Counted from the first letter of the stretch, positions 7,060 to 16,023 are shown. The stretch is 16,467 bases of DNA from an uncultured Asticcacaulis sp. (GCA_946480125.1 CAMLIY010000043.1:1-16467); one strand, 5' to 3'. Made by a program: numbers and translations. Notes: generated from the letters alone by a model not told the origin.

Positions 7060-8364
7060 CTATTTTTTGCCGGCGCCTTCCAGGAGGGCGTCAAGTCCCC
7101 GCTGGTCAAGTACGGCGAGCGTCGTGCGGTCGATCAGGCCGCCGGTGTCCCACAAGAATGGGATAAGCCCGTTAGCCAGCGCTTTTTGTGTAATGTACTT
7201 CATCCAGAAGGCGCGCGAGGCAAGGTGAAGCTCAAGGTCCTTGGGCGTCGTTCGCGCGATTGCTCCGAACTCGCCGAGCACGGTGGGTACGCCTTTATCA
7301 GAGAACAGCCGCTTTACAGTTGCCATATGCGCATCGACAGCCGATTCCTCTCCGAACGTCGCATTGCGGTCAGGTTCAAGCGTCGAATGGAAATCCTTGC
7401 CCCAATAATAGAACATCTTTCCCCAGGTGGCGTCCTCGGTCATCAGGACGAATTGGTAGGGGCTGTAATAATGAACTTCCGCCATAAGACGTCCGGTAGC
7501 CGTGTCAGAGGGCATCCGGTTCCATAGGGCATCCGTCTTTTCGATGTCTGTGTTGGGCGTCTGCAGGACGAGCGTGCGGTAGGCGTTACGTCCCCCCGTC
7601 GAACGCACTGCGTCGATGAAGGTCTGGTGGTACGTGTAAAGCACCTCCATCTGTTCGGCCGTGTCGCAACTTGGCTCGTTTGCACTGGCCAGCAACAGTC
7701 GCTCATCGAACTCACGCATGTGGGTAGCGATCTGCTGCCAAAATGCCTTCTGCTTGGCGACCACGCTGTCCTTTGCCGCCACAGTCACATGGTTCTCCAA
7801 CCATCCGCCGTCCCAGTGAATATTGAGCAACACATATAGGTCGGCGTTGATACAGTACTGAACGACCGCCTTAACCCGGTAAAGCCAGGTATCGCTGATC
7901 TTCGCCGTTGCCGGGTCAGCGTACTGATCCCATGAACATGGCAGGCGGATCGCATTGAAGCCCTTGGCTTTGGTCGTATCGATCAGCGCCTGAGTGATCA
8001 GAGGATTGCCCCAGGCGGTCTCTCCGCCGATTGCCTCCAGAGTATTGCCTATATTCAGGCCCAGCTTGATCCGCGCAGCGATTTCGGTGGCCGTGCTGGT
8101 CATCCCCGAAGAATCGTTGGCGAGCGGACTCGTATTGTAATCGGGATATAGGGCCGAGCTGGAAGACGAAGACGACGAAGAGGAAGACGACGATGATGAG
8201 GATGAGGAGGAGGAAGACGACGACGAGGACGAAGATGAACTTGTTCCGCCACCACTGCCTCCTCCGCTCCCACCGCCGCCACATGCCATTAGAGCGGCAG
8301 GTGCGAGGGTAACGCCAACCGCAGTCAGCAGACTGCGACGATTAATTTCAAAGGTTCGTTTCAT
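7060..8364 (-). CDS. GH5 endo-beta-glucanase, Tat lipoprotein with polyserine linker
   Basis: This 434-aa enzyme is probably an endo-acting beta-1,4-glucanase; the motifs NIGNTLEA and ETAWGNP recall subfamily GH5_4, which includes xyloglucanases. The N-terminus has NRRSLLTAV (Tat-like) and a lipobox LMAC with Cys28, then a Gly/Ser spacer and 29 consecutive serines (42-70). Gly rather than Asp follows the cysteine, so outer-membrane placement is expected. The barrel runs from about 90 to 425. Visible catalytic features are RLPCSW (140-145), NIHWDGGWLENH (181-192), acid/base E230 in SANEPS and nucleophile E365 in VLGEFGA. There is no carbohydrate-binding module. GGGAAG just before the ATG is a fair ribosome site. 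It begins 42 bp after the IclR gene. With GH74 it would supply backbone cuts, here held at the cell surface on a flexible stalk. The subfamily call is tentative. Confidence 0.9.
   Translation of the reverse strand: MKRTFEINRRSLLTAVGVTLAPAALMACGGGGSGGGSGGGTSSSSSSSSSSSSSSSSSSSSSSSSSSSSSALYPDYNTSPLANDSSGMTSTATEIAARIKLGLNIGNTLEAIGGETAWGNPLITQALIDTTKAKGFNAIRLPCSWDQYADPATAKISDTWLYRVKAVVQYCINADLYVLLNIHWDGGWLENHVTVAAKDSVVAKQKAFWQQIATHMREFDERLLLASANEPSCDTAEQMEVLYTYHQTFIDAVRSTGGRNAYRTLVLQTPNTDIEKTDALWNRMPSDTATGRLMAEVHYYSPYQFVLMTEDATWGKMFYYWGKDFHSTLEPDRNATFGEESAVDAHMATVKRLFSDKGVPTVLGEFGAIARTTPKDLELHLASRAFWMKYITQKALANGLIPFLWDTGGLIDRTTLAVLDQRGLDALLEGAGKK
8155..8241 (-). repeat. Serine codon run (29 Ser)
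   Basis: This is a low-complexity tract in the GH5 gene that encodes 29 serines in a row. All four TCN codons are used in mixed order (about 10 TCG, 7 TCC, 6 TCT, 4 TCA), with single AGC and AGT codons at the two ends. The mixed codons mean the DNA is not a uniform trinucleotide microsatellite, which points to selection for a serine linker in the protein. Confidence 0.9.
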
Positions 8365-8406
8365 CTTCCCTACCTGTTCAAATTATTCATATTTTCAGCG
8401 AATGAT

Positions 8407-9153
8407 TCATGACGACATCTCGTCTGAAATGGTTCGCGCCCAGGCCCGAACGACAGACAAGCATTTCCTTTCAGACGGCCCGCCATCGACAGACAAAAAC
8501 GGAACCGTCAGAGCAGCCATGACGCTGCCGCGTTGGAAAACTGGCACAGAAATATCCGTTATGGCCGCCAGGCGGGGGTTCGGTTCCGCGAGCCACATTT
8601 GACGAATGGCTCTGGAGGCTACTGGCAGGCGATCAAGCTCAGCGGTTGCCGACCTTGCCTGCAACAAGGCCTGCAGCAATTGTCCCGGTGTACTGTCGAC
8701 CCAGGGCGTGGGATACCCGACCTTGATGGTGAGTCCGAAATCGCCCTCCGCCTCGACCTTGCCGATGATCACATGCTGTTTACCGACAAGAAGGGACAGG
8801 AACACGCTCTGTCCGAGAATTGACTGCACATTTTTCAGTACCGGCAGGCTTGTGGCCAGCAGCCTGTCGTAAAGCGGAATTTGCAGGGCCATTTCGAAGA
8901 GCCTGCCCGAGAGCCGAAACTCGCCATTAGTCAGCTCATTGATATAATTGCGCCTCAGCAAGACCTGAACCGCCCGGTAAATCTCGCCAACCGAGTGCTT
9001 GCTCGCAAAGGCGAGCGCCGACAAATTCATCGCTTCATCGCTTGAAGCCAGGGTTTCGAGTATCTGCAAGCCCTTGCTCAACATCGGGGCATCGTATTTC
9101 TGTGGTCGGGCTGATAACCTGACGGTTGGCAGCGGCCCTGCGGTGTCTGACAT
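8407..9153 (-). CDS. IclR-family transcriptional regulator
   Basis: This 248-aa cytoplasmic regulator has a winged helix-turn-helix (residues about 25-85: LSKGLQILETLASSDEAMNL, then HSVGEIYRAVQVLLRRNYI) and a C-terminal IclR effector-binding domain (about 95-245, including VFLSLLVGKQHVIIGKVEAE and ISVPVFQRGSVMAALTVPFL). Its length is normal for the family. The ATG at 9151-9153 was chosen because it follows the GH2 stop by one base (TGA-C-ATG), a layout typical of translational coupling; the TTG at 9184-9186 has no ribosome site and overlaps the upstream gene. IclR proteins bind sugars, aromatic acids or other small metabolites and act as repressors or activators. Its place inside the hydrolase run suggests it controls this locus in response to a product such as a released sugar, which is an inference. 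Confidence 0.92.
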   Translation of the reverse strand: MSDTAGPLPTVRLSARPQKYDAPMLSKGLQILETLASSDEAMNLSALAFASKHSVGEIYRAVQVLLRRNYINELTNGEFRLSGRLFEMALQIPLYDRLLATSLPVLKNVQSILGQSVFLSLLVGKQHVIIGKVEAEGDFGLTIKVGYPTPWVDSTPGQLLQALLQARSATAELDRLPVASRAIRQMWLAEPNPRLAAITDISVPVFQRGSVMAALTVPFLSVDGGPSERKCLSVVRAWARTISDEMSS

Positions 9154-9154
9154 G

Positions 9155-11272
9155 TCAATGATCCGCCGTTTCGGGATGCTGTTCAAAGGAAGCGTCTGTC
9201 CGACGGCCCACCATGTCTGAGCGGCTGAGGTAAAAGGTCGTCTGGTCCGATACGCCGTTCGCCGTTACCCGTAGATGGTTGCGCCCCGGCTGCAAGCGAA
9301 TGGACCAGGTCGCAACGTGATCGACAACAGGGATAGGGCCCAAGGACTTCCCGTTCACGGTCAAGGTGACGGAAGACGCGTTCGAATACACCTTCACAGC
9401 CGTGTCGGCTTCGGTGCGGTAGGTATCGCGGCGCGAGGTCAGGTAGACCATCGGCACTTTCGACCAGTTGGCCTGGTACCAGAAGTAGGCATCCTTTCGC
9501 GTTTTCCGGTCGTAAGTAATCAGCCCTTTGTCGTTAAAACCCGCAGTGTCGCCTTCGTCACGACCAACCGACGGGAAGTCGAACCCGACCCAGAAAAACT
9601 TTGCCCAAAGGTAAGACCGATCACGCATCTGTCGCCAAGCCGCCTCGTGGTAGGCCGTCTGGTATTGCTCAGGATGCCAGGGGCCGTTCGGTTCGGGGCG
9701 TTGAAGGTTTTGCGCCTGCTGGCGCGCGCTGGCGCCAGCGCCATACTCGCTGACGGCCTGTGGAACAGACGGTCGCTTCGCGTGGTTTTGATCCAACCAA
9801 GGTCCGAGGTCGCTGAACTCGCCGGAATACCAGCCAAAGTAAACGTTCGAGGCGACGACGTCCGTATGCGATGCCTGAGGCCCATCGATCGCCCCACAAC
9901 AATTGGCGTAGGTGGTAGGCCGGGTGGCGTCCTCCGCATGCGCAATGGCCTGCATCGCGTCCAGTACCTTCGCGCTGTCCGCGTCGACCTTGTAAATCTC
10001 ATTGCCCAGTCCCCAAACAAACACGGACGGATGATTATAGTTCTGACGTATCACCTCCTTCAGCTGCTGTTCCCCATTCGCCAGAAACTCTGCGCTGCCG
10101 GAAATTTCGGAAACAAACGGGGCTTCCGTCCAGAGCAGAAGTCCCTTCCGATCCGCCAGATCGTACGTCTCTTGTTCATGTTGGTAGTGCGCCAGCCTGA
10201 GGCCAGTTGCGCCCATCTCCTCGAACAGCTTGAAGTCCTCGGCTATGTCCGCGGTCGAAACGGCAACCGCCTTGCCCGGACGCATACTGAGATGGAGGTT
10301 GGGGCCATGCACATCGTAAGGCTTACCGTTCAGCAGCAGGCCTCGGTCGGGGTCCAGCCGTATATCGCGAAACCCGAACGGTATCGCAACCGCGTCCTGA
10401 GTTGCCTCGCCTTGCGACGACGAGAGGTGGACTTGCGCTGTGTAGAGGTAGGGGTCTTCGACGCCACTCCACAAGTGTGGCGCTGCGACCGCACCTGTCA
10501 GGGTAACCGGCAGCACCGTGCCGGCACCGACCACGACCGACTGTTGCAACGAAACGACTTTCCTGCCCTTTGCGTCCATGACACGCACGGTCACCAGAAC
10601 AGAAGCCGTTCGATCGCTGTCATTGGCAACCATTACCCTCACCGTGAGGCCGGATCCTTGCTGCGAGACGTCGCTCGGCGTCAGATAAACACCGGAACTC
10701 CCATAGTCGAGCATGTCGAAATGCAGGGGCGCGGTCCTGACCAGTCTCACGGGCCGGTAGATGCCGCCAAATTGGGTGAAGTCACCGCCAAGCGGAGCGA
10801 CGGCCGGATCCTTGGAATTGTCGACCCGAACCGCCAGCAGGTTGTTGCCGCTGTGTAGATAGGGCGTGAGATCGAAGCGAAAGCGGGCATAGCCGCCGGC
10901 ATGGCCGCCCACCGACCGACCGTTTACCCACACCTCTGTAACCAGCGCCGCGCCGTCGAATTCAATAAAGGTGTGTTGGCCGTCGTTGGCATTGGCAAGC
11001 CTGATGGTTCGACGATACCAGGATGCGCCACGGCTATAGGTGGCCTTATCCGCCCCCTCGCCTTCGGCGTTGAAGGTGTGGGGCAGCGTGACCGCTTGCC
11101 AGGCGCGATCATCGAGGCCGACGGTTTGCGCTGAAGCCACGTCGCCACGGGCAAATCGCCACCCCGTATCAAGAGGAATGACCGTTCGCGGCTGCGCAAA
11201 CGCAGCCGGCGCCATCAGCGTTAAGCCAATGCACGTGATGATAAGCGCGAGCCTCGACAACAGCCAAGCCAA
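9155..11272 (-). CDS. GH2 glycosidase, short form (probable beta-galactosidase)
   Basis: This 705-aa GH2 enzyme has a Sec signal peptide (residues 1-26, LALIITCIGLTLMAPAAFAQ), a sugar-binding jelly roll (30-180), an Ig-like domain (190-300), a TIM barrel (about 305-605) and a short C-terminal beta domain (VYSNASSVTLTVNGKSLG). The acid/base is expected at E425 in GLGNEIY and the nucleophile at E509 in AVSEYGAGA. The N-terminal box RGASWYRRTI and FGGIYRPV are standard GH2 features. It lacks the DUF4982 core and the extra domain seen in the two longer GH2 proteins, so it is a distinct lineage. It starts at TTG, supported by a strong AGAGGAGA at 11279-11286. It follows GH35 by 24 bp and precedes IclR by 1 bp. 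The sugar removed is likely galactose, but glucuronide or mannoside activity cannot be ruled out from sequence alone. Confidence 0.9.
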   Translation of the reverse strand: MAWLLSRLALIITCIGLTLMAPAAFAQPRTVIPLDTGWRFARGDVASAQTVGLDDRAWQAVTLPHTFNAEGEGADKATYSRGASWYRRTIRLANANDGQHTFIEFDGAALVTEVWVNGRSVGGHAGGYARFRFDLTPYLHSGNNLLAVRVDNSKDPAVAPLGGDFTQFGGIYRPVRLVRTAPLHFDMLDYGSSGVYLTPSDVSQQGSGLTVRVMVANDSDRTASVLVTVRVMDAKGRKVVSLQQSVVVGAGTVLPVTLTGAVAAPHLWSGVEDPYLYTAQVHLSSSQGEATQDAVAIPFGFRDIRLDPDRGLLLNGKPYDVHGPNLHLSMRPGKAVAVSTADIAEDFKLFEEMGATGLRLAHYQHEQETYDLADRKGLLLWTEAPFVSEISGSAEFLANGEQQLKEVIRQNYNHPSVFVWGLGNEIYKVDADSAKVLDAMQAIAHAEDATRPTTYANCCGAIDGPQASHTDVVASNVYFGWYSGEFSDLGPWLDQNHAKRPSVPQAVSEYGAGASARQQAQNLQRPEPNGPWHPEQYQTAYHEAAWRQMRDRSYLWAKFFWVGFDFPSVGRDEGDTAGFNDKGLITYDRKTRKDAYFWYQANWSKVPMVYLTSRRDTYRTEADTAVKVYSNASSVTLTVNGKSLGPIPVVDHVATWSIRLQPGRNHLRVTANGVSDQTTFYLSRSDMVGRRTDASFEQHPETADH

Positions 11273-11278
11273 TAGCGT

Positions 11279-11286
11279 TCTCCTCT
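11279..11286 (-). promoter_or_regulatory. Ribosome binding site supporting a TTG start
   Basis: AGAGGAGA lies 6 nt before the TTG at 11270-11272. The first residues after this TTG form a complete Sec signal peptide, so this site decides the start of the short GH2 gene. Confidence 0.7.
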
Positions 11287-11296
11287 TCGCGACAAA

Positions 11297-13015
11297 CTAT
11301 TTTTGATAGGTTGCCAATCGGACCTTCAGGATGACAGGATGACCCGTAAAATTAAGCCCGTAATCGGTCTGGTCGCCGCTCCACACTCGGTCCATAACCC
11401 ACGCGCCCTTCTCGTAATGGCCCTCCTCGACCCGATCGAGCAGGAACCCGCGATCCTTGTTGGCCGCGCCTGGACCGAAGGTGATGCGCGCGTTCATCCC
11501 TGTCACCAGGAATTCGCTGTCATTGAGTTTGGCGACCGCAACGCCACCGCTCGGTACATCCGATCCTTCAGGATATCCGTTCTTGTTTGTAGGATCCCAC
11601 TCGGGCAGGCCAAACTCCCATTGACGGTACGTGACCTTGGCGGACCATTCCCCGCCGAGATCCAGAGACTGTGCCGCATGGTCGTCAGGCTCCGAAACGC
11701 CCCAAACCTGGCTTTCAAAGCTAAGCTTCGCCCATTCCCGATCCATGCTGCCGAACAACTGATAAACCGTCGCAAAGGGCTTCACGCCCTCTGGACCGAA
11801 GTTCTTGGCGCCGAGGGGATAGTTGGAGTAGCCGGTATAGTCGAAGCCGAACGGGTCGAAACCAATCCCCTGCCGGCCGACAACCGAGAAGATATAACGC
11901 GGATAGACGGCTGTATTGCCGCTTTCGGCCACATAGAGCGGATTGTCCTTGCGCGCATAAAAGCCGAGAGTCGCCTCATAGCTCTTCGACGCCGGCGAAT
12001 AGAGATCGGGCGCCAGGATCTCGATGTGTGGCGCCGCCACCTTCCAGACGTCGATCACGTTGTAAGTCGGCCCACCCGAGGCGTAGGAGCCGGGCGCCTG
12101 ATCCGGATTGAGCGGATCCTTCAGCGCCACATTGACGTAGGTCGGCAACGGATAAACCGCCTCGCCCGCCGCGACGATGTCGTCGATGTAGGAGGCGATC
12201 GACCAGGCATGGAAGTATTCGTCTGCATCCTTGCCGAAAACGGCGTTCCAGTTGTTTTGCCCCTTCGCCGGCGTCTTGTTGTACTTTTTCAGCAGCGCTG
12301 GAGGGACGGGCTGCGCCATCAGGGCGTCGGCCTTCTTTGAATAGTCGCGGGCTGAGCCGTAGACGCCGACTTCGTTCTCCGGCTGCAGCATGATGATCGT
12401 ATGTCGGTCGCTATCGATCGCCTTGATATGCTTTATCAGTTCGACATAAGCGCGTCTGTCGGCCGCGCGTGTCGTGTCGTAGAGCGGCGACAGCGCATAG
12501 GAGGTTGAGCCGTCCTTATTCGTCAGGCGGGGGAAACGCTTGTTGTCGGTCTTGACCCAGGTCGGCGCGTAGGAGGGGCCAGTATTCTTCCAGGTGCCGA
12601 ACCAGAGAATGACCAGCCGGACATTGTTCTCACGCGCCTGTGCCACCAAAGCGTCGACAAAGCTGAAATCGAACTGGCCTTCGACCGGCTCGACCTGTTC
12701 CCACGCCACCGGCATGGTCAGAGTGTTGGCGCCCATGTCCTTGATCGCCGGCCACACCTTGGGCAGCATGGCTGGGTAATTGCTGGAATTGTTCGCCTGT
12801 CCGCCCAGCACGAGGAACGGCGCGCCATCGACCATCAGGGCAAACTTGCCGTCCTTCTGCACAATACTGGGAACGTCTCCCGTAGGGGCTGTCGTGGGCG
12901 TGGCCGCAGATGCGTTCGCTGCCTGTGCCAACCCCAACACCGCCATCGCTACCGCCAATGTGGCCCGGTCTTGAGGTTTTCCACGGCTTTGCCCCGATTG
13001 AACTTTGTTTCTCAT
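11297..13015 (-). CDS. GH35 beta-galactosidase with DUF5597 C-terminus (Bgl35A type)
   Basis: This 572-aa enzyme has a Sec signal peptide with a long N-region (hydrophobic ATLAVAMAVLGLAQAANASA at 18-37). The GH35 TIM barrel covers about 50-400: VDGAPFLVLGGQANNSSNYP, NTLTMPVAWEQVEPVEGQFD, acid/base E215 in LQPENEVGVYG and nucleophile E364 in LYVAESGN. Residues about 420-570 are the beta-rich C-terminal domain called DUF5597, with the same layout as Bgl35A, the xyloglucan-specific beta-galactosidase of Cellvibrio japonicus. The expected reaction is removal of beta-1,2-linked galactose from xylosyl side chains of xyloglucan oligosaccharides, in the periplasm. The ATG at 13013-13015 follows TAGGG, a modest ribosome site. 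It lies 75 bp after the long GH2 gene and 24 bp before the short one. This gene is the strongest single pointer to xyloglucan as the substrate. Confidence 0.92.
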   Translation of the reverse strand: MRNKVQSGQSRGKPQDRATLAVAMAVLGLAQAANASAATPTTAPTGDVPSIVQKDGKFALMVDGAPFLVLGGQANNSSNYPAMLPKVWPAIKDMGANTLTMPVAWEQVEPVEGQFDFSFVDALVAQARENNVRLVILWFGTWKNTGPSYAPTWVKTDNKRFPRLTNKDGSTSYALSPLYDTTRAADRRAYVELIKHIKAIDSDRHTIIMLQPENEVGVYGSARDYSKKADALMAQPVPPALLKKYNKTPAKGQNNWNAVFGKDADEYFHAWSIASYIDDIVAAGEAVYPLPTYVNVALKDPLNPDQAPGSYASGGPTYNVIDVWKVAAPHIEILAPDLYSPASKSYEATLGFYARKDNPLYVAESGNTAVYPRYIFSVVGRQGIGFDPFGFDYTGYSNYPLGAKNFGPEGVKPFATVYQLFGSMDREWAKLSFESQVWGVSEPDDHAAQSLDLGGEWSAKVTYRQWEFGLPEWDPTNKNGYPEGSDVPSGGVAVAKLNDSEFLVTGMNARITFGPGAANKDRGFLLDRVEEGHYEKGAWVMDRVWSGDQTDYGLNFTGHPVILKVRLATYQK

Positions 13016-13048
13016 TTTACCCTACCCCGGCCCGTGGCCGCTATCCCA

Positions 13049-13062
13049 GCCGCAGATGCGGC
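13049..13062. repeat. Short palindrome in the GH2-GH35 gap
   Basis: GCCGCA-GA-TGCGGC forms a tight hairpin (five solid pairs around AGAT) in the 75-bp gap before GH35. No T run follows on the minus strand. It may only stabilise the transcript, or mean nothing. Confidence 0.25.
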
Positions 13063-13090
13063 ACGTCTGAAATTGAAACCTATCGGCCGC

Positions 13091-15955
13091 TCATCGCGAA
13101 CCAGCATCGCTGCCCACCACCTGGATCGTGTCGTTGAAGCCAAATGGCTCACCCGCAGCGACGTCGAATACGACCGCCAGACGGCGCTCACTGAGTGCCG
13201 GCGGCAGCTTGGCCCGCAAGGGCGCGGGCGCGGCGTCCGTCTTTGTCGCCAGCAGCCGGCCATCAGCATAGACCCGCGCTCTGCCCGTCAGGCCAAGAAA
13301 ATCAATGACGCCGCCCGACTGCTGCACCTGCTTAAACGGCGTGAAGCTGATCGCGCAAAGCACTTGCCCGGACCGGTCTGTCGCCGGGAGCAGCGTCCCC
13401 GCGCGGAACCACTGCCAACTGTTATTGTCGCCGGCGCCAGGCTTTGCCATCGGGTCGCTTACGCCCGCCGGGGCGCGGAACCAGTTCTCGACGGTCTGGT
13501 TCGACGGACAGGTGACCTGCAGCAGCGGCGGCGTTGCCGCTTCAAGCCCGACCGACAGCTTTGCCGATCGAAGGCCGGGCGCTGTCGCCGTAATCACGCC
13601 CTCGGTTTGCGATCCGGTTCCGGATTGCACAATCAGCTGCGCCAAACCATGGAACAAAGAGCGGCTCTTGGCCTTGTCCGCTTCAAGACTGTTAGGGTCA
13701 CCGTTTCCAAGACCGAGATTGCGCAGGCCGTCGGTCGAAAGGGTGACCAGATGGTCTGCATCCGGCACGCGGCGGCCCTTGGCATCGACGGCCTCTATCG
13801 TGATGGGCATCGCGTCGATTCCGTCGGCCTGCAACCTTGGTCGGTCAGATGTTAGGCGCAACGCGACTGCCGGCCCGGTCGTCTCGACCTGATCCCGCAC
13901 GACCACCTTGCCGGCCAGATATCCCAGGGCTTCGAGGCGGCCGGGCTTATAAGGTACGTCGTAAAAATTCATCTCATAGCGGTCGGCCTTTTGCCGGCCG
14001 AATGATTTGCCATTCAGCTTGAGCTCGACCTCTTCGGTGTTGGCGCACACCATGACCTTGATGGCCTGGCCCTCCCTGCCCGGCCACGTCCAGTGAATTG
14101 CGATGCTAACGATTGGGCGATCATCCACCCATTGCGCCTGGTGGATATAAAACGGCACCTTCTCAAAGCCGCACGAATCCATGATGCCGAACAGCGACGC
14201 ATTCGTCGGCCAGTCATAGGGCGTGGGCTCGCCACGATAGTCAAAGCCCGTCCAGACAAAGGTCCCAGCGACGAACTCCCGCTCGGCGACCGCCTTCCAA
14301 GCGGCGCGGTGCGTCTCGCCCCAGCCGGCCGGCTCTACATCGTAGCCGCCCTTGATGTGCTTGGCCTCATCCGAGGCATAGGCGCCGCGCACGGAGAAGG
14401 AAGACGTGTCTTCCGAAGAGGTGATCGGGATGTTCGGATTGGCCTTATGAAACGCGTCGTAGCTGTCCTGCTGGTAGTTGAAGCCCATCACATCGAGTGT
14501 CTGCGAGACATTGATCGGCGTGAACAGGCCGTCGTTCATGGCGCCGGTAACCGGTCGCGACGTGTCGAGCTCACGGACGGCCTCGCGCATGCGCCGCACC
14601 ATCTGATAGCCTGCCTCGGTGCCCTGCATCGGCTCCTCATTGAAGACAGACCACAGGATAATGCTCGGATGGTTACGGTCGCGGCGCACCATCCAGGTGA
14701 GTTCGGCCATGTGCTCCGGCGCCGGGTTGAACACCCGGTTCTCATCCATCACAAGGAAGCCCAGGCGATCGCACGCGTCGAGAAACTCACGCGCCGGTGC
14801 ATTGTGCGCACATCGGATCGCGTTACAACCCAGTGCCTTGAGACGCCGTAGGCGGAAGTCCCATAGGGCCGCCGGGACAGCCACGCCGACGCCGGCGTGG
14901 TCCTGGTGCAGACACACGCCCTTCAGCTTGACCGGTTTGTCGTTGAGGAAAAAGCCGTGATCAGGATCGAAGCGTTCCGTCCGGAAGCCGCATGTCGTCC
15001 GCGTCTCGTCAGTGATGACACCATCCTGTTCGAGGCGCACCGATACTGTGTAAAGCTCGGGGCTTTCGATGCTCCAAAGCTTCGGTGTCTGCATGCCTTT
15101 CAGGACGAGCTTAGCAACGGTCTGCTGCAAGGACTGGATTTCGAAATCGCCTTGGGCACTGTCGATGACCTGTCCCGAGCTGTCTTTCAGATCCACGATG
15201 AGGCGCGCGGCCTTTTCGGTCTCTGCGATAGAGGCCAGCGTGACCTCGACCGGGATCTGCCAACCTGTATCGCCCTTAACGGGATGCGCGAAAAGCCCAT
15301 CAGTGACGATGTGCACCGGCGAGCGCTTGACGACATAGACATTGCGGTAGATGCCGCCACCCTCGTACCACCATCCCTGCATGGCGTCCGCGTCTACCCG
15401 GACCACGAGCGAATTATAGTGGTTGCCGTAGGTGACGAAGGGCGTCACATCGATGTATAGCGAGCTGTAGCCGCTCCAGCTATGCGCCACCTGCGTGCCG
15501 TTGAACCAAACAGTCGCCAGCGTGCTGATACCCTCGAACTGGATTTCGATGGCCTTGCCGCGGTCCGACTCCTCGAACTTGAGCAGGTTTCGGTACCAGG
15601 CGACGCCACGCGGCCGATAGCCCTGAGAGAGGTTGGCGTCCTTGTCGAGGGGCTGCTCAATTACGAAATCATGCGGTAGCTCGACACCGGCGCGCCAATC
15701 CGTGTCGTCATAGCCCGGCGCAGCCGCGCCTTGGGCATTGCCGGCCTTTGCATTGGCATAGGTCCAGCCGTGCCCCATGACCTTCGGAAACGGGATGTCG
15801 CCGTTGAAAAAGCGCCAGCCCTGGTTCAGGCTGAGCACCTCTCTGCCCTGAAGCGACTGCGCGGCCGGTCCGGCGGCCGCACTGAGCGCCCGGCCTGGCA
15901 GCGTCATGGCAAGGCCCGTGGCCGCTGACGACAGTATAAGTTCCCGTCGATTCAT
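13091..15955 (-). CDS. GH2 glycosidase with appended C-terminal domain, Tat-exported (probable beta-galactosidase)
   Basis: This 954-aa GH2 enzyme starts with a Tat signal (NRRELILSSAATGLAMTL, cleavage near ALSAAAG). Domains follow as sugar-binding jelly roll (about 35-210), Ig-like (220-325), TIM barrel (325-605), a DUF4982-like domain (IAIHWTWPGREGQ onward), a final Ig-like domain ending near SAKLSVGL, and an extra C-terminal beta-rich domain of about 145 residues. The acid/base is expected at E440 in SVFNEEP and the nucleophile at E515 in PITSSEDTSS. The ATG at 15953-15955 is preceded by GAGGAA at about 5 nt, which is better than the GTG at 15967. It shares barrel and core motifs with the 973-aa GH2 further down the operon (WFYEG/WWYEGGGIYR, RRDRNHPS, FVWTGFDYRGE), so the two are paralogues. 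It begins 68 bp after GH74. Galactosidase activity on xyloglucan fits the context but is not proven by sequence. Confidence 0.9.
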   Translation of the reverse strand: MNRRELILSSAATGLAMTLPGRALSAAAGPAAQSLQGREVLSLNQGWRFFNGDIPFPKVMGHGWTYANAKAGNAQGAAAPGYDDTDWRAGVELPHDFVIEQPLDKDANLSQGYRPRGVAWYRNLLKFEESDRGKAIEIQFEGISTLATVWFNGTQVAHSWSGYSSLYIDVTPFVTYGNHYNSLVVRVDADAMQGWWYEGGGIYRNVYVVKRSPVHIVTDGLFAHPVKGDTGWQIPVEVTLASIAETEKAARLIVDLKDSSGQVIDSAQGDFEIQSLQQTVAKLVLKGMQTPKLWSIESPELYTVSVRLEQDGVITDETRTTCGFRTERFDPDHGFFLNDKPVKLKGVCLHQDHAGVGVAVPAALWDFRLRRLKALGCNAIRCAHNAPAREFLDACDRLGFLVMDENRVFNPAPEHMAELTWMVRRDRNHPSIILWSVFNEEPMQGTEAGYQMVRRMREAVRELDTSRPVTGAMNDGLFTPINVSQTLDVMGFNYQQDSYDAFHKANPNIPITSSEDTSSFSVRGAYASDEAKHIKGGYDVEPAGWGETHRAAWKAVAEREFVAGTFVWTGFDYRGEPTPYDWPTNASLFGIMDSCGFEKVPFYIHQAQWVDDRPIVSIAIHWTWPGREGQAIKVMVCANTEEVELKLNGKSFGRQKADRYEMNFYDVPYKPGRLEALGYLAGKVVVRDQVETTGPAVALRLTSDRPRLQADGIDAMPITIEAVDAKGRRVPDADHLVTLSTDGLRNLGLGNGDPNSLEADKAKSRSLFHGLAQLIVQSGTGSQTEGVITATAPGLRSAKLSVGLEAATPPLLQVTCPSNQTVENWFRAPAGVSDPMAKPGAGDNNSWQWFRAGTLLPATDRSGQVLCAISFTPFKQVQQSGGVIDFLGLTGRARVYADGRLLATKTDAAPAPLRAKLPPALSERRLAVVFDVAAGEPFGFNDTIQVVGSDAGSR

Positions 15956-16023
15956 ATTCTTCCTCACTCTCCGCGTAACTCTAGGTCACGTCTCTATTTG
16001 ACTAGGGTGGCACAAGTAACAAA

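Noticed and set aside
9154..9186. TTG start for IclR
   Set aside because: It lacks a Shine-Dalgarno sequence and overlaps the GH2 coding end, while the ATG one base after the GH2 stop gives a normal IclR length.
9275..10858. Plus-strand open frame of 527 codons
   Set aside because: It lies fully opposite the 705-aa GH2 gene, whose domains and catalytic motifs are clear. The product is Arg/Val-rich with no recognisable motif, as expected for an antisense frame in GC-rich DNA.
11303..12340. Plus-strand open frame of 345 codons
   Set aside because: It is antisense to the GH35 gene and shows no motifs; its composition is rich in Arg, Ile and Val in the way antisense frames usually are.
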